DNA of 54,292 bases from Pseudomonadota bacterium (GCA_018818835.1 JAHIRD010000125.1:1-54292), one strand, 5' to 3'. Positions 16,293 to 24,514 are shown, counted from the first letter of the stretch. The notes: generated by a model from the letters alone, not told the origin. A program made the numbers and translations.

Positions 16293-17262
16293 CATCCTGT
16301 TTACCGTATGCTCAATCCTTGTTCTGTCGGTCATGCCGGGATATTCCCTGTGCGGCGGCTTGCCCCTCAATCCCGTGACAGAGGTGGCCTGGCAAAGTAT
16401 TTTCCCCGTGAAGATCGGCGGGGTCAGGATCGGCATGAACACGGACAATGTGGAAACACCCGATATGGCGGATGTGCCGATCTGCATTTGCCCCATTCCC
16501 ATTCCGCCTTTTTTTCGAACTGGCATCTCCGTGGGGATGTGGGAACCCACCAATCTCATCGAAACGGTCAAAGACCCCTTCTGCCTGCCCACCCTGGGGC
16601 TTCAGCTTTATATGCCCCTTGGACTAAACGGAACCAACGACGAGGACGACGGGGGGTTTTCCATGATCCAGTCCCACTATTACGATTTTCCGGTCTGGTC
16701 CATGATGGAGTTGCTGGTGGATTTCGCATGCATTGAGCACGCATCCTTCGACGTCGAGTTCATGTCGGAACTTTTCCCCAATTGGCAGGACGATTCCATC
16801 GCCATCCTGCTCAACCCCGAAGTGCTTTTGTTCGCCAACCCCATCGCCCAGATGTCCTGCATGGCCGATGCCGTAGGGTCCCAATTCGGCCTTCCCATTC
16901 CCTCCCTGTTCTGGTGTGTGGGATCCGGCGGATCCATCTACCCCCTGTCCGGACATGCCATCGACGGCGATTACATCCAGTCCCAGTTCACCATAGCGTC
17001 AAGAACCGTGTATCTCCAGGCCAGAATGCTGAACCTCATGGATGGGGCGGTTAACATCTGCACCAAAATACCCACCCCCATCTGGATCAAAAACCATTAC
17101 CGGTTTCAGATCGCCAAACCCGTACGCGGAATCGGAGCCATCGGTCCCGGCCGCTCGTCTATTCTTTGGGGATCCATGAAAAATCCGCCAGTAGGAGGAA
17201 CCGGAACCCCCGATAACTTCGAATGGGTACTGTTTAAAAAGAGGGCCTGCTGTGCATTTTAA
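16279..17262 (+). CDS. traU: TraU conjugal DNA transfer protein
   Basis: The protein has 327 residues with a signal peptide. The conserved N-terminal block (CGGLPLNPVTEVAW, VKIGGVRIG, ICICPIPIPP, GMWEPTNLIET) and the C-terminal FWCVGSGGSIYPLSG identify TraU. F TraU is periplasmic, disulfide-bonded and required for DNA transfer and efficient piliation. Overlaps with traW and trbC indicate coupled translation. Confidence 0.9.
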   Translation: MKFLNILFTVCSILVLSVMPGYSLCGGLPLNPVTEVAWQSIFPVKIGGVRIGMNTDNVETPDMADVPICICPIPIPPFFRTGISVGMWEPTNLIETVKDPFCLPTLGLQLYMPLGLNGTNDEDDGGFSMIQSHYYDFPVWSMMELLVDFACIEHASFDVEFMSELFPNWQDDSIAILLNPEVLLFANPIAQMSCMADAVGSQFGLPIPSLFWCVGSGGSIYPLSGHAIDGDYIQSQFTIASRTVYLQARMLNLMDGAVNICTKIPTPIWIKNHYRFQIAKPVRGIGAIGPGRSSILWGSMKNPPVGGTGTPDNFEWVLFKKRACCAF

Positions 17263-18034
17263 TACCATCATAAAACTCGTTTTATGGATGATTCTTCTGA
17301 TACTTGCCCCAATGCCGGCCAGGGCTGACAAGACCTTGGACACCGTCCGGGAGGCTCTGAAACGGGCGGAGTCCCTTCACATTGATATCCCGGAGCAGAC
17401 CAACAAAGACGCGGAAGAGGCCGCCCAAAATGCTTCCCGGTACTTGAGCTCAAAGGAGTTTCTCCATGCCCTGGAACGGCAGAAAAAAAGAATCCAAACG
17501 TTTCAATCCGAGCCCCCGAACCACCCGGATCCTGCCCATCCCTTAAGCGATGGGGACCGGCTGTATATTTTCATCTCCTCGTCCCTACCGACTGACACCC
17601 TTAGGGCCTATGTCCAGGACCTTAACGATCTCGGGGAGCCGAACATCACCCTGGTACTTCGGGGATTTGTGGGGGGAATGAAAAAAGTCAAACCCACCCT
17701 TGATTTCATCGAAGGTCTGGTTAAACAAGACCCGGCCTGTGACGGCTCCGAGCCCTGTGCCTATTACCGGGCCAACATCGACATTGATCCCTTGGCCTTC
17801 CGGTATTTTGGAATAAAGAGGGTGCCGGCCGTGGCCTTTATCAACAACGTTCGCTTGGTCAATGGGGACGATAGTATTGGAGCGGAGGGCAACATCGAAA
17901 CCAGGGGGACGCCCCGGGTGTATTACGGTGACATGCCCCTTGTCCACGTCTTATCGGAACTGGGCAAGACACATCCCAAACTAAACAATCTCGTAGATCG
18001 ATTGACACAAAGGGGGTTTTATTTTGAACGCTAA
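17252..18034 (+). CDS. trbC: TrbC pilin-assembly protein
   Basis: The protein has 260 residues: a signal peptide (LVLWMILLILAPMPARA), a helical region to about 95, then a thioredoxin-like domain (LYIFISSSLPTDTLRAYV ... VPAVAFINNV) without a CxxC. This is the layout of F-type TrbC, which works with TraW in pilus assembly. It overlaps traU by 11 bases and trbI by 11 bases. Confidence 0.85.
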   Translation: MHFNTIIKLVLWMILLILAPMPARADKTLDTVREALKRAESLHIDIPEQTNKDAEEAAQNASRYLSSKEFLHALERQKKRIQTFQSEPPNHPDPAHPLSDGDRLYIFISSSLPTDTLRAYVQDLNDLGEPNITLVLRGFVGGMKKVKPTLDFIEGLVKQDPACDGSEPCAYYRANIDIDPLAFRYFGIKRVPAVAFINNVRLVNGDDSIGAEGNIETRGTPRVYYGDMPLVHVLSELGKTHPKLNNLVDRLTQRGFYFER

Positions 18035-18311
18035 AAAACAACTGACTCTGACGGTCTTAATTTGTCTGGTGGTGTCCATAGCCAGTCTTTACACCTATCA
18101 CCGGTTTTGGTCCTTGAAGATCGTGGCCATAGATACCAGGCCCTATCTCGCAAAGATCCAGACGGAATTCATGAACGGGGACATCTCGGAAAGCGAATTG
18201 GACCAGCGGCTTTTAAGCCTGGCCGATGTCATCAAAAACCAGCCTGAAAACCATGTGGTCTTAATCTCTGAAATGGTGGTAAGTAAAAATGTTAAACGAA
18301 TTGAACCTTAG
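18024..18311 (+). CDS. trbI: TrbI-like protein
   Basis: The protein has 95 residues. One N-terminal membrane helix (LTVLICLVVSIASLYTY) is followed by IVAIDTRPYLAKIQ and a helical tail. This matches F-type TrbI, an inner-membrane protein that influences pilus retraction. It overlaps both neighbours. Size and pattern fit; pairwise similarity is modest because the family is short. Confidence 0.65.
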   Translation: MNAKKQLTLTVLICLVVSIASLYTYHRFWSLKIVAIDTRPYLAKIQTEFMNGDISESELDQRLLSLADVIKNQPENHVVLISEMVVSKNVKRIEP

Positions 18312-18810
18312 CCTAGGAAAAATCAGAACAACAAGCCCCCGGAGAATCCTATGCTCGGCTCTTGTTCTGTCTCTTCTGGCCTGGTGCGGCATGCAGATTC
18401 CGGGGTATATATCCTATTCGTTCACCGATTCCGTGGGACACACCTGGTTCTACGTCAGGAAAGGCCGTCCGGCCCACATCTCTTCCGGGGACATTGTGAT
18501 CTTTTCCGTATCCATTGACCAGGCCCTGGTCCCCAATTGCATGCCCTGCAATATCACGAAAATCGTGGGATGCCTTCCCGGCCAGCACCTGAAGACCCAG
18601 GGCCGGGATTTTTTCTGTGACGGCGTCTTCTTGGGGGAAGCCAAAACCCATTCTCAACAAGGCGTGTCCGTCGAGGCCATATCCTATGACGGAGTTATTC
18701 CGGAAAATCACTTTTTTGCCACAGGCACATGCAAGGACAGTTATGACAGCAAATACTTCGGCCTGGTTCGCCAGGACATTATTAAAGGGATTGGGCTTCC
18801 TCTGTTTTAG
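18289..18810 (+). CDS. TraF-type S26 signal peptidase
   Basis: The protein has 173 residues. After one membrane helix comes TDSVGHTWF with candidate nucleophile Ser48, GDIVIFSV, and ITKIVGCLPGQ with candidate general base Lys91, then a C-terminal SKYFGLV. This is the layout of conjugative S26 peptidases (RP4 TraF family), which process pilins or other exported transfer proteins. In SXT/F-like elements a gene of this kind sits beside trbI. The 3' end overlaps the thioredoxin-like TraF gene by 68 bases if that gene starts at 18743. Confidence 0.75.
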   Translation: MLNELNLSLGKIRTTSPRRILCSALVLSLLAWCGMQIPGYISYSFTDSVGHTWFYVRKGRPAHISSGDIVIFSVSIDQALVPNCMPCNITKIVGCLPGQHLKTQGRDFFCDGVFLGEAKTHSQQGVSVEAISYDGVIPENHFFATGTCKDSYDSKYFGLVRQDIIKGIGLPLF

Positions 18811-19672
18811 CCTTTTTTGGGTGACCCTGGCTAAAGGGGCCGGGGAGAGACCAATCTCCCCACGGGAACCCGGCTTTTACGAGGATGCCAAACGCGGGTA
18901 CTACTGGTACGAGGTCTATCTGGAAGAAGAGGAAACCGAAGAATCCGACCTGCTCCCAGACACCCATCCCGCCCCTGACACCAAACCCTTCGATGATCTC
19001 TGGACCATGCATCCCGACGATTTCCAGGCCTATGTGGACCAGGTGCAGAAATACGCCATCCAGTATCCCACCGAAGAAAACGTGGCCCGGTATTTCTACG
19101 TCAACATGGTGTCTGCCAAAAAGTCCAAGGCCTTTGCCTCCGTGGCCTCGCTGGTGGCCCAGACCCATCCGAAGCTCACCACCGATCAGACCTACCCCCT
19201 GACATCGCCGGGCCGAAGGGCAATGTCCAAGATCCAGCACACCGAAAAGGACAGCCTCCTTTTAAAGGCAAAAGACGACTATGCCCTGATCCTGTTCGTT
19301 CAGGCCCGATGTGACTTTTGCGATTCCCAAAAAGGGATCATGCGGTTTTTTGTGAATAAATACGACTGGCCGGTCCGCTACCTGGACATCCATGATCACT
19401 CGGATTTTGCAGCGGAAGTTGGTGTGGAAATGACCCCCACCCTCATTTTGATCAAAAAGGGGGAAAAGGATATCATCCCCATCGCCTCGGGTGTTCTTTC
19501 TCTGAACGACATGACCCAAAGGATTTACCGGTCCGTGCGACTGCTGGAAGGGGATATCATGCCCGAGCAACTGGATATCTACGATTACGAACTCAACACA
19601 CCGGCCGATCCCCTGACCGATCCCCTGACCGATCCCCTGTCCGGCCGGAACCTGAAAGGAGACCGACCATGA
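18743..19672 (+). CDS. traF: TraF (F-type) thioredoxin-fold protein
   Basis: The protein has 309 residues from the ATG at 18743, chosen because AAGGA lies five bases upstream and a credible signal peptide follows (ARTLLKGLGFLCFSLFWVTL). The frame is open further upstream. The mature part begins with the family's tryptophan/tyrosine-rich segment (GYYWYE) and carries a thioredoxin domain with CDFC at about 190-193 and MTPTLILI as the cis-Pro region. F TraF is a periplasmic pilus-assembly protein; most F homologues lack CxxC, so this one may be redox-active. Near the C-terminus the 12-base unit for PLTD is tandemly repeated. Confidence 0.8.
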   Translation: MTANTSAWFARTLLKGLGFLCFSLFWVTLAKGAGERPISPREPGFYEDAKRGYYWYEVYLEEEETEESDLLPDTHPAPDTKPFDDLWTMHPDDFQAYVDQVQKYAIQYPTEENVARYFYVNMVSAKKSKAFASVASLVAQTHPKLTTDQTYPLTSPGRRAMSKIQHTEKDSLLLKAKDDYALILFVQARCDFCDSQKGIMRFFVNKYDWPVRYLDIHDHSDFAAEVGVEMTPTLILIKKGEKDIIPIASGVLSLNDMTQRIYRSVRLLEGDIMPEQLDIYDYELNTPADPLTDPLTDPLSGRNLKGDRP

Positions 19673-21288
19673 AACACCTGGCTGTGGTATTGACTTTGAT
19701 CACCCTGATCGTTTCCCCGGCCCGGGCCGATGAGTTTGACGATGGATACGCCTCGGGCAAATCGGCCGGAGCGTCCCTGTCCGGTGAACTCGACAGTCCC
19801 GAGAAATTAAACCAAAGGCTCGCAGAACCCCTGACCTCCAACAGAACCCCCATGGAAACCTTCGGGGAAAACGGGACCCACACCTTTGACGCCCAGATCT
19901 CCACCGCCTCGTCCAGCGCCTTTCTGGAGCTGTTTGCAGCTCCCGGACCCAGGGGAGGTCTGTCCACCCTGATGGTGAACATCGACACCGACCTGAACTC
20001 CAGCTATGACACGACCTACACCTGCCCCCTTGACGTTGCCGGAGTGTGCGCTAACGGGATCATCTCATGCACCCGCGGGACCTGGGACAACTGCACCTAC
20101 CATAGGTGGGTCAACACGGGCGGCATCGGGCTTGCACAGGTTGCATCCATGGAAGACATGGCCGGATGCTATTGCATCAACAATTCCTGCGGTTCCAATC
20201 TGGTCTGGACAAACATGGAAAAGATCCTTGGGGACCTGGGCGGTGGCGTTGTGGCCGTCATACAGGCAGATAATCCGGCCCTGACCGTCACAAAGGTGAA
20301 CGTGTCGGACACCACCATAGGCTATTACGGACAAGAAACCGCCGAGGCCGGAGAGACCGCGTTCAACGGATCAGGTGTTTATCTGTCCGGAACCACGGAA
20401 CCCGTCAGCCTGTATGACCCCACCGGGGATTTTCTGGCCCATGCAGGGGATGCAGAACTAAATGACCAGACCTCGGATACCGCAAGCCTTTACACCCAGG
20501 TTTATGCGGGAACCCAGGAATATGTTGAAAACCCGGTGGAAGCCGACACCTGTTTCATTAAACGGCGGGTCTATGTGAACGAAAATCTCGACCCCGTGGC
20601 CACCATTCGTGAGAACTGCAGTGATGTGGACATGGCTTTGTGCCAGCCGGACAGGGAGGATATCTGTGATTACAAGGGTAAAAACTGCGTGACCACCATG
20701 AAAATGGGGCAGGTGACCGGATTGATGCCTCTTCCCCAGTCCACCACGGTGGTGGCTCCGGACAACAGCGCCTGGGCCTTTACCGTGGATGGTGATGCCA
20801 TGACCTACACAAATGCGTTAACGTCCGGCACTCTGACATCGGGGAATTATATCTGGTGGACCATCAAACGGGAATTTGTCTGTGATTCAACCCATGTCTA
20901 TGACACCGACACCGGCATCACTCATACCCAGGGCATCACCAATTCCGTGGACGAAGCCAGCGGTAACCTAATCTACACCGACAACGGATCATCCGTCTCC
21001 ATGGCCATTCATCAAACGGAGACGATCACACCCTGTGAAATGGGATGCACCGTGGCCACAGGTACACAGAATCTCCAGGTGGGAGCCACCGCCACCACCT
21101 GGGAATACAACCTCAATACAGACGATACAAGGACCTGCTATAAATCATGCATCGACAACACCTGTCCTTTGTCCGAAGGAGAAGTCCTGGTGCGTGATTG
21201 CCAGTGCCTCAACGATTTCACCACAGCCGCATCCACCATGCAATCCATAGACGACGCCTCACACGACATGATTTGCAGTGGCAATTAG
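19669..21288 (+). CDS. Second Cys-rich TraN-like protein
   Basis: The protein has 539 residues with a signal peptide (TLITLIVSPARA). The mature start (FDDGYASGKSAGASL...) resembles the beginning of F-type TraN, and the middle has spaced cysteines (ENCSDVDMALCQPDREDICDY) also seen in TraN N-terminal halves. The 978-residue protein upstream resembles the repeat and C-terminal portions, so TraN function may be shared between two polypeptides. ATGA links it to traF, and its stop overlaps the ribosome binding site of the protease gene. The TraN relationship is tentative. Confidence 0.5.
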   Translation: MKHLAVVLTLITLIVSPARADEFDDGYASGKSAGASLSGELDSPEKLNQRLAEPLTSNRTPMETFGENGTHTFDAQISTASSSAFLELFAAPGPRGGLSTLMVNIDTDLNSSYDTTYTCPLDVAGVCANGIISCTRGTWDNCTYHRWVNTGGIGLAQVASMEDMAGCYCINNSCGSNLVWTNMEKILGDLGGGVVAVIQADNPALTVTKVNVSDTTIGYYGQETAEAGETAFNGSGVYLSGTTEPVSLYDPTGDFLAHAGDAELNDQTSDTASLYTQVYAGTQEYVENPVEADTCFIKRRVYVNENLDPVATIRENCSDVDMALCQPDREDICDYKGKNCVTTMKMGQVTGLMPLPQSTTVVAPDNSAWAFTVDGDAMTYTNALTSGTLTSGNYIWWTIKREFVCDSTHVYDTDTGITHTQGITNSVDEASGNLIYTDNGSSVSMAIHQTETITPCEMGCTVATGTQNLQVGATATTWEYNLNTDDTRTCYKSCIDNTCPLSEGEVLVRDCQCLNDFTTAASTMQSIDDASHDMICSGN

Positions 21289-21296
21289 GAGGACCG

Positions 21297-21935
21297 GTGG
21301 CCCATATCACGCTCTATATGCCCCTGATCAAGCTCGTCGTGTTTTACCTGAGCTTCACGATCCATGAAATCGCCCATGGATACGCAGCGTTCTGGTCCGG
21401 GGATCACACCCCCAAGAAAAAGGGCCGGCTGACCTTGCTCCCCTGGAAACACATGGATATGACCGGATCGGTGATTGTCCCTGGAATCCTTTTTATAATG
21501 GGATCGGACACCATCATCGGCTGGGGTAAGCCCGTGCCTGTCGACTTTTCGGCATTTTCCCGCCCCCAGCATCTATGGGTCGCATCGGCCGGGGCGCTCG
21601 CCAATCTGGTCCTGGCCGGTCTGGGCCTTGTGTTTTATGCACTCACCCATACAATGATGAAGGACGGCTGCTCTGTGGCAACCCAGGCGTTTTGCATCAC
21701 GGGCTTTATGTTCCTCCCCATCAATCTTGTCTTGTGTCTGTTCAATATCATCCCCTTGTGTCCCTTTGATGGTTGGGTGTTTTTCAAGGGATTTTCAAGG
21801 AAGAGAAAAAAAATAAAAGATCACCGTGTCCATCCGTTGACGGTAAGCATGAATATCGCTCTGGCCTTTGTTATCCTCAAGATATCCACGCCTTTTTTAA
21901 TCAGACTCATCAAATCAATGACCATTGATTTCTAA
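21297..21935 (+). CDS. Site-2 protease (M50) family membrane protease
   Basis: The protein has 212 residues from GTG at 21297; AGGAGG is four bases upstream and overlaps the previous stop. HEIAHG at residues 23-28 gives the zinc ligands and catalytic Glu, and NIIPLCPFDG near 150 gives the third ligand region of the M50 family. There are about five membrane segments. S2P enzymes cleave transmembrane substrates, often anti-sigma factors. It is the last gene of the first transfer cluster and is unusual there. A substrate among the element's own membrane proteins is possible but unproven. Confidence 0.8.
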   Translation: MAHITLYMPLIKLVVFYLSFTIHEIAHGYAAFWSGDHTPKKKGRLTLLPWKHMDMTGSVIVPGILFIMGSDTIIGWGKPVPVDFSAFSRPQHLWVASAGALANLVLAGLGLVFYALTHTMMKDGCSVATQAFCITGFMFLPINLVLCLFNIIPLCPFDGWVFFKGFSRKRKKIKDHRVHPLTVSMNIALAFVILKISTPFLIRLIKSMTIDF

Positions 21936-21972
21936 ACAAGAAATCGTGAACTAAACGCCCTGTTCCCATCAA

Positions 21973-22710
21973 TTATATGCTGGGATGAACAATGTCGATG
22001 GCCTCCATGTTCAACTGGCTTCTCACCGTGCGAATCGCGTTAATGAGATCGATTGTGAACAAGGCATCCGATTCAATGAAGGAGATGTGACCGATAAACC
22101 TTCGCAGGGTTGTAAAAGAGGAAAAAGGAAGGATCTCTTTTAGTAAGAGGGCGGGAAAATCCTTGGCTGAGCGTGATACGATAACCACAAGGGGATTGAT
22201 CGTGATTTTGGCCACATAAAATTTCATCAAACAGCCGGGTAAATAAAACGGTTTTTCAGTCGGCACCCAAAACGACCGGGGGAAAATGGCATGTTCATCG
22301 CCCACGTTAACGGTGATCATCTTTGGGCTGCATGACATGATTTCTCCGTCTACCACAGTATGTTTTTTCGAAGCCCATCTTTCTGTCGTGCGTTGTAAGG
22401 ATAAATCCATCAGAGCGTCAGAAAAAAAGGTTTTTGTGGAATGAACCAAATGGTCTGGAAAATCTTTAATGTTGAATTGAACCCGTATAACGTCACCCTC
22501 GATCACCGAATGATCGAAAATCAGAGCCTTGGAAAGAGAAAGATCCACGGGTATTCGGTAAACGACATCGATGGTTTTATCATCGAGGGATACATCAACA
22601 CTGTTAATATTGTGTGAACGACGAAACGACTCCTCAATCGCCAATCGAAGCGCTTTTTCGACAACATCCAGGTCGTATCCATATTTTTCAGCAAAAGATA
22701 AAAGATTCAT
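21973..22710 (-). CDS. NusA-like transcription elongation factor
   Basis: The protein has 245 residues from ATG at 22710 (GGAG nine bases upstream; the TTG at 22728 lacks a site). Residues 1-110 match the NusA N-terminal domain (LDVVEKALRLAIEESFRR, EGDVIRVQF). Residues 117-181 form an S1 domain (VVDGEIM, MITVNVGDEHAIFPRS, LPGCLMKFYVA) ending in IVSRSAKDFPALLLKEILP, which parallels the NusA linker 'TRSKPEMLIELFRIEVP'. The last 45 residues look like a worn KH1 domain ending NMEAIDIVH. KH2 is absent. NusA binds RNA polymerase and modulates pausing, termination and antitermination. This is a divergent element-encoded paralogue, transcribed opposite to the ssb region. Confidence 0.75.
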   Translation of the reverse strand: MNLLSFAEKYGYDLDVVEKALRLAIEESFRRSHNINSVDVSLDDKTIDVVYRIPVDLSLSKALIFDHSVIEGDVIRVQFNIKDFPDHLVHSTKTFFSDALMDLSLQRTTERWASKKHTVVDGEIMSCSPKMITVNVGDEHAIFPRSFWVPTEKPFYLPGCLMKFYVAKITINPLVVIVSRSAKDFPALLLKEILPFSSFTTLRRFIGHISFIESDALFTIDLINAIRTVRSQLNMEAIDIVHPSI

Positions 22711-22806
22711 ATGTTGGAACTCCGTCAAACACGATTAAACATAGCCAGTATAATTATAATAGCAGGTCCAAAAAGTGGGACAAACTTAAACCCAAAGGAG
22801 AGATCC

Positions 22807-23229
22807 ATGCAAAAAAAAGAAAACGATAAAACGACAAAAAAAGGAAACAAAGAACACTGGGAAGCGATGAAGAAAATGACAAATTGGCGGGGTGTATTGT
22901 GTACGGTTCCCGAGACGTATGGATTTATTGACCTGACCAAAGAAATCGACATCACCGTTAAAAAACTGCGAAACGGAGTTTCAAATCGAATTTCAATGAA
23001 ACAAGCGGCCCCCATGTTTGATGCCTTAAATGATGCAACCTTGTTGTTGGTTCAAACGGTAGAAATTATTGCACAGACCTTGGGATATAATAAATACAGA
23101 ACGCCAAGGTTATTTCAACAAATGCAAGAGACGCATGCCTTTGATAACGATTTAGAACAAAAAATGAATGCTTTGAAAATCAGACTCAGTTCGGAGAGTA
23201 AAGAACAAAGGGATTTTGAAACCCATTGA
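22807..23229 (+). CDS. Hypothetical protein divergent from the NusA-like gene
   Basis: The protein has 140 residues from ATG at 22807, which has AAAGGAGAG upstream; the frame is open from 22711 but has no site there. A basic N-terminus (KKENDKTTKKGNKEHW) is followed by helices. The pattern VKKLRNGVSNRISMKQAAPMF hints at a small DNA- or nucleotide-binding helical domain. No family is recognised. The 96-base gap to the NusA-like gene contains overlapping TATAAT boxes (22749-22760), consistent with a shared divergent promoter. It ends just before a 20-bp inverted repeat. Confidence 0.5.
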   Translation: MQKKENDKTTKKGNKEHWEAMKKMTNWRGVLCTVPETYGFIDLTKEIDITVKKLRNGVSNRISMKQAAPMFDALNDATLLLVQTVEIIAQTLGYNKYRTPRLFQQMQETHAFDNDLEQKMNALKIRLSSESKEQRDFETH

Positions 23230-23236
23230 AAAAGGT

Positions 23237-23282
23237 CCAAAACGTTCCATTTTTCCATTTTCGGAAAAATGGAACGTTTTGG
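23237..23282. terminator. 20-bp perfect inverted repeat
   Basis: The arm at 23237-23256 (beginning CCAAAACGTTCC) is exactly complementary to 23263-23282, with a six-base loop. A T8 run starts 16 bases later on the plus strand and is also the first element of motif copy B. It is probably a strong terminator or roadblock that isolates the ssb leader. Confidence 0.65.
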
Positions 23283-23298
23283 ATCTGGTTCATAACGC

Positions 23299-23505
23299 TT
23301 TTTTTTGCTGATAAATAGTTTATTTATTTAGCATTCATGTTGATTGATCAACATGTTACCGGTCATTGCAGAGAATACCCTTTGTGACGCCCGTCAACCG
23401 ATAGGCAAAGCCGTATATTCAAAATTTGTATCCCAAAAATTTTGAAAGCCTTATGTGGTATCTACGATCGTGATCAGGGAATCTGTTTTGCCGGTGTGAA
23501 GGGAT
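23299..23505 (+). ncRNA. Structured non-coding motif, copy B (ssb leader)
   Basis: This is the counterpart of 4742-4935. Stems at the same places are 23336-23342/23349-23355, 23368-23373/23380-23385 and 23418-23427/23437-23446, the last with loop GTATCCCAA. Bases in the stems differ from copy A but still pair. Conserved single-stranded blocks include GTTACCGGTC, GCCCGTCAAC, GATAGG and AGCCTTATG. A terminator-like hairpin and the ssb start follow within 80 bases, an aptamer-plus-platform layout. No known class is recognised. Confidence 0.6.
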
Positions 23506-23509
23506 GTTT

Positions 23510-23545
23510 AACCCGACCCGTGGTTTTGTCACGTGCTGGGTTTTT
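23510..23545 (+). terminator. Terminator-like hairpin before ssb
   Basis: AACCC (23510) pairs with GGGTT (23538), and CGTG (23519) pairs with CACG (23530). TTTTT follows at once, and the ssb ATG is 35 bases downstream. Its position straight after motif B suggests conditional termination. Confidence 0.5.
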
Positions 23546-23579
23546 ATGTAACCAACCTATAAGCCAAGGAGAATGTATC

Positions 23580-24170
23580 ATGTTGAAATCAAATGTCATC
23601 ATCGTATCCGGAAAAATTGTGAAAACAACTGCCATCAATCAAAACAAAAAGAAAGGAATTCGATCAACCCTTGAAACAACGGATAGCCAGGGCAACAAAA
23701 GCTGGTTTGTCATCGATGCTGCGGATGATCTTGCCCAAGACATGAAGAAATTCGCCCATGTCATCGTCAAGGGAAGAATCTGTTACGAAAAAAACGAAGC
23801 AAACACCCTGGTCTATGTCAAGGCCAATGAAATCCATCCGGTCAACGGAATGATACCGCTGAACAATGTCACCTTATCCGGCAATGTCACCCGTGACATC
23901 GAAATGAGATCGGTTCCGAACAAAAACGGTGGAGACGATTATACGGTTTCAAAGACCGTGCTGGCCTTCAACGATTTCTCGGGAAACACCCATTTTGTTT
24001 CCGTGGAAGCCTGGGAAGGACTTGCCAAGTCAACTGAAAACCTGATGAAAGGCTCGACCGTTGAAGTCCGGGGAAGATTGATCCAAAAGAGCTGGGACAA
24101 TGGTAACAGCTCCATGGTTATGATTCGTGCAAACGAAATCGACTTTGTCAGAAAGCCCGCCAGAAAGTAG
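23580..24170 (+). CDS. ssb: Single-stranded DNA-binding protein with two OB folds
   Basis: The protein has 196 residues from ATG at 23580, with AAGGAG upstream. Longer in-frame starts run into motif B and are rejected. The chain splits into two similar halves, each starting with a V-x-V-S/L-G strand (NVIIVSGKIVKT and NVTLSGNVTRDIEMR) and ending with a 'VKGR/VRGR ... ANEI' strand (residues 1-85 and 93-190). The second half is the closer match to bacterial SSB. The usual acidic C-terminal tip that recruits partners is missing; the protein ends KPARK. Conjugative elements carry SSB to protect entering single strands. Reduced interaction with host replication enzymes is a possible consequence. 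Confidence 0.75.
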   Translation: MLKSNVIIVSGKIVKTTAINQNKKKGIRSTLETTDSQGNKSWFVIDAADDLAQDMKKFAHVIVKGRICYEKNEANTLVYVKANEIHPVNGMIPLNNVTLSGNVTRDIEMRSVPNKNGGDDYTVSKTVLAFNDFSGNTHFVSVEAWEGLAKSTENLMKGSTVEVRGRLIQKSWDNGNSSMVMIRANEIDFVRKPARK

Positions 24171-24205
24171 CCTCAGACATTCAAATTTCCTAAAACCAAA
24201 ACATT

Positions 24206-24267
24206 CCCATAAAAAAACAGCCAAGCTCAGCTGCGCCAAAAACCATTGGAGAGCTGTTTTTTATGGG
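24206..24267 (+). promoter_or_regulatory. Hairpin between ssb and the next gene
   Basis: CCCATAAAAAAACAGC (24206-24221) pairs with GCTGTTTTTTATGGG (24253-24267), with one extra A. The loop contains CCAAGCTC. It sits in the 120 bases between ssb and the 66-codon gene and could terminate or stabilise the ssb message. Confidence 0.5.
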
Positions 24268-24292
24268 AAGAAACCGAAAAAAAAGGAGACCC

Positions 24293-24493
24293 ATGGAAAA
24301 TATCAAAAAGACCATCATGGATCGAGACGAACTAAGTTCCAAAGAAGCCGATGAGCTTATCAAGGAATGTCTGGACGAAATCAAAGAGCTCACCGACCAA
24401 GTGGCAGGCATGGAAGAGATCGAAGCGGTGTTTATGGACTCATTGGGTCTTGAGCCGGATTATCTCATCGAACTCCTTTGCATGCTGCCTTAA
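24293..24493 (+). CDS. Small acidic helical protein
   Basis: The protein has 66 residues from ATG at 24293, chosen for the GGAG upstream. It is rich in Glu and Asp and probably one helical hairpin or coiled coil (EADELIKECLDEIKELTDQV). No family is recognised. Strong hairpins lie before and after it. Confidence 0.5.
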   Translation: MENIKKTIMDRDELSSKEADELIKECLDEIKELTDQVAGMEEIEAVFMDSLGLEPDYLIELLCMLP

Positions 24494-24514
24494 AACGAAA
24501 GAACACCCCAATTC

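Noticed and set aside
23442-23579. In-frame N-terminal extension of ssb beginning at 23442
   Set aside because: It runs through the conserved structured motif and its hairpin, lacks a ribosome binding site, and the AAAGGAG-type site fits the ATG at 23580.
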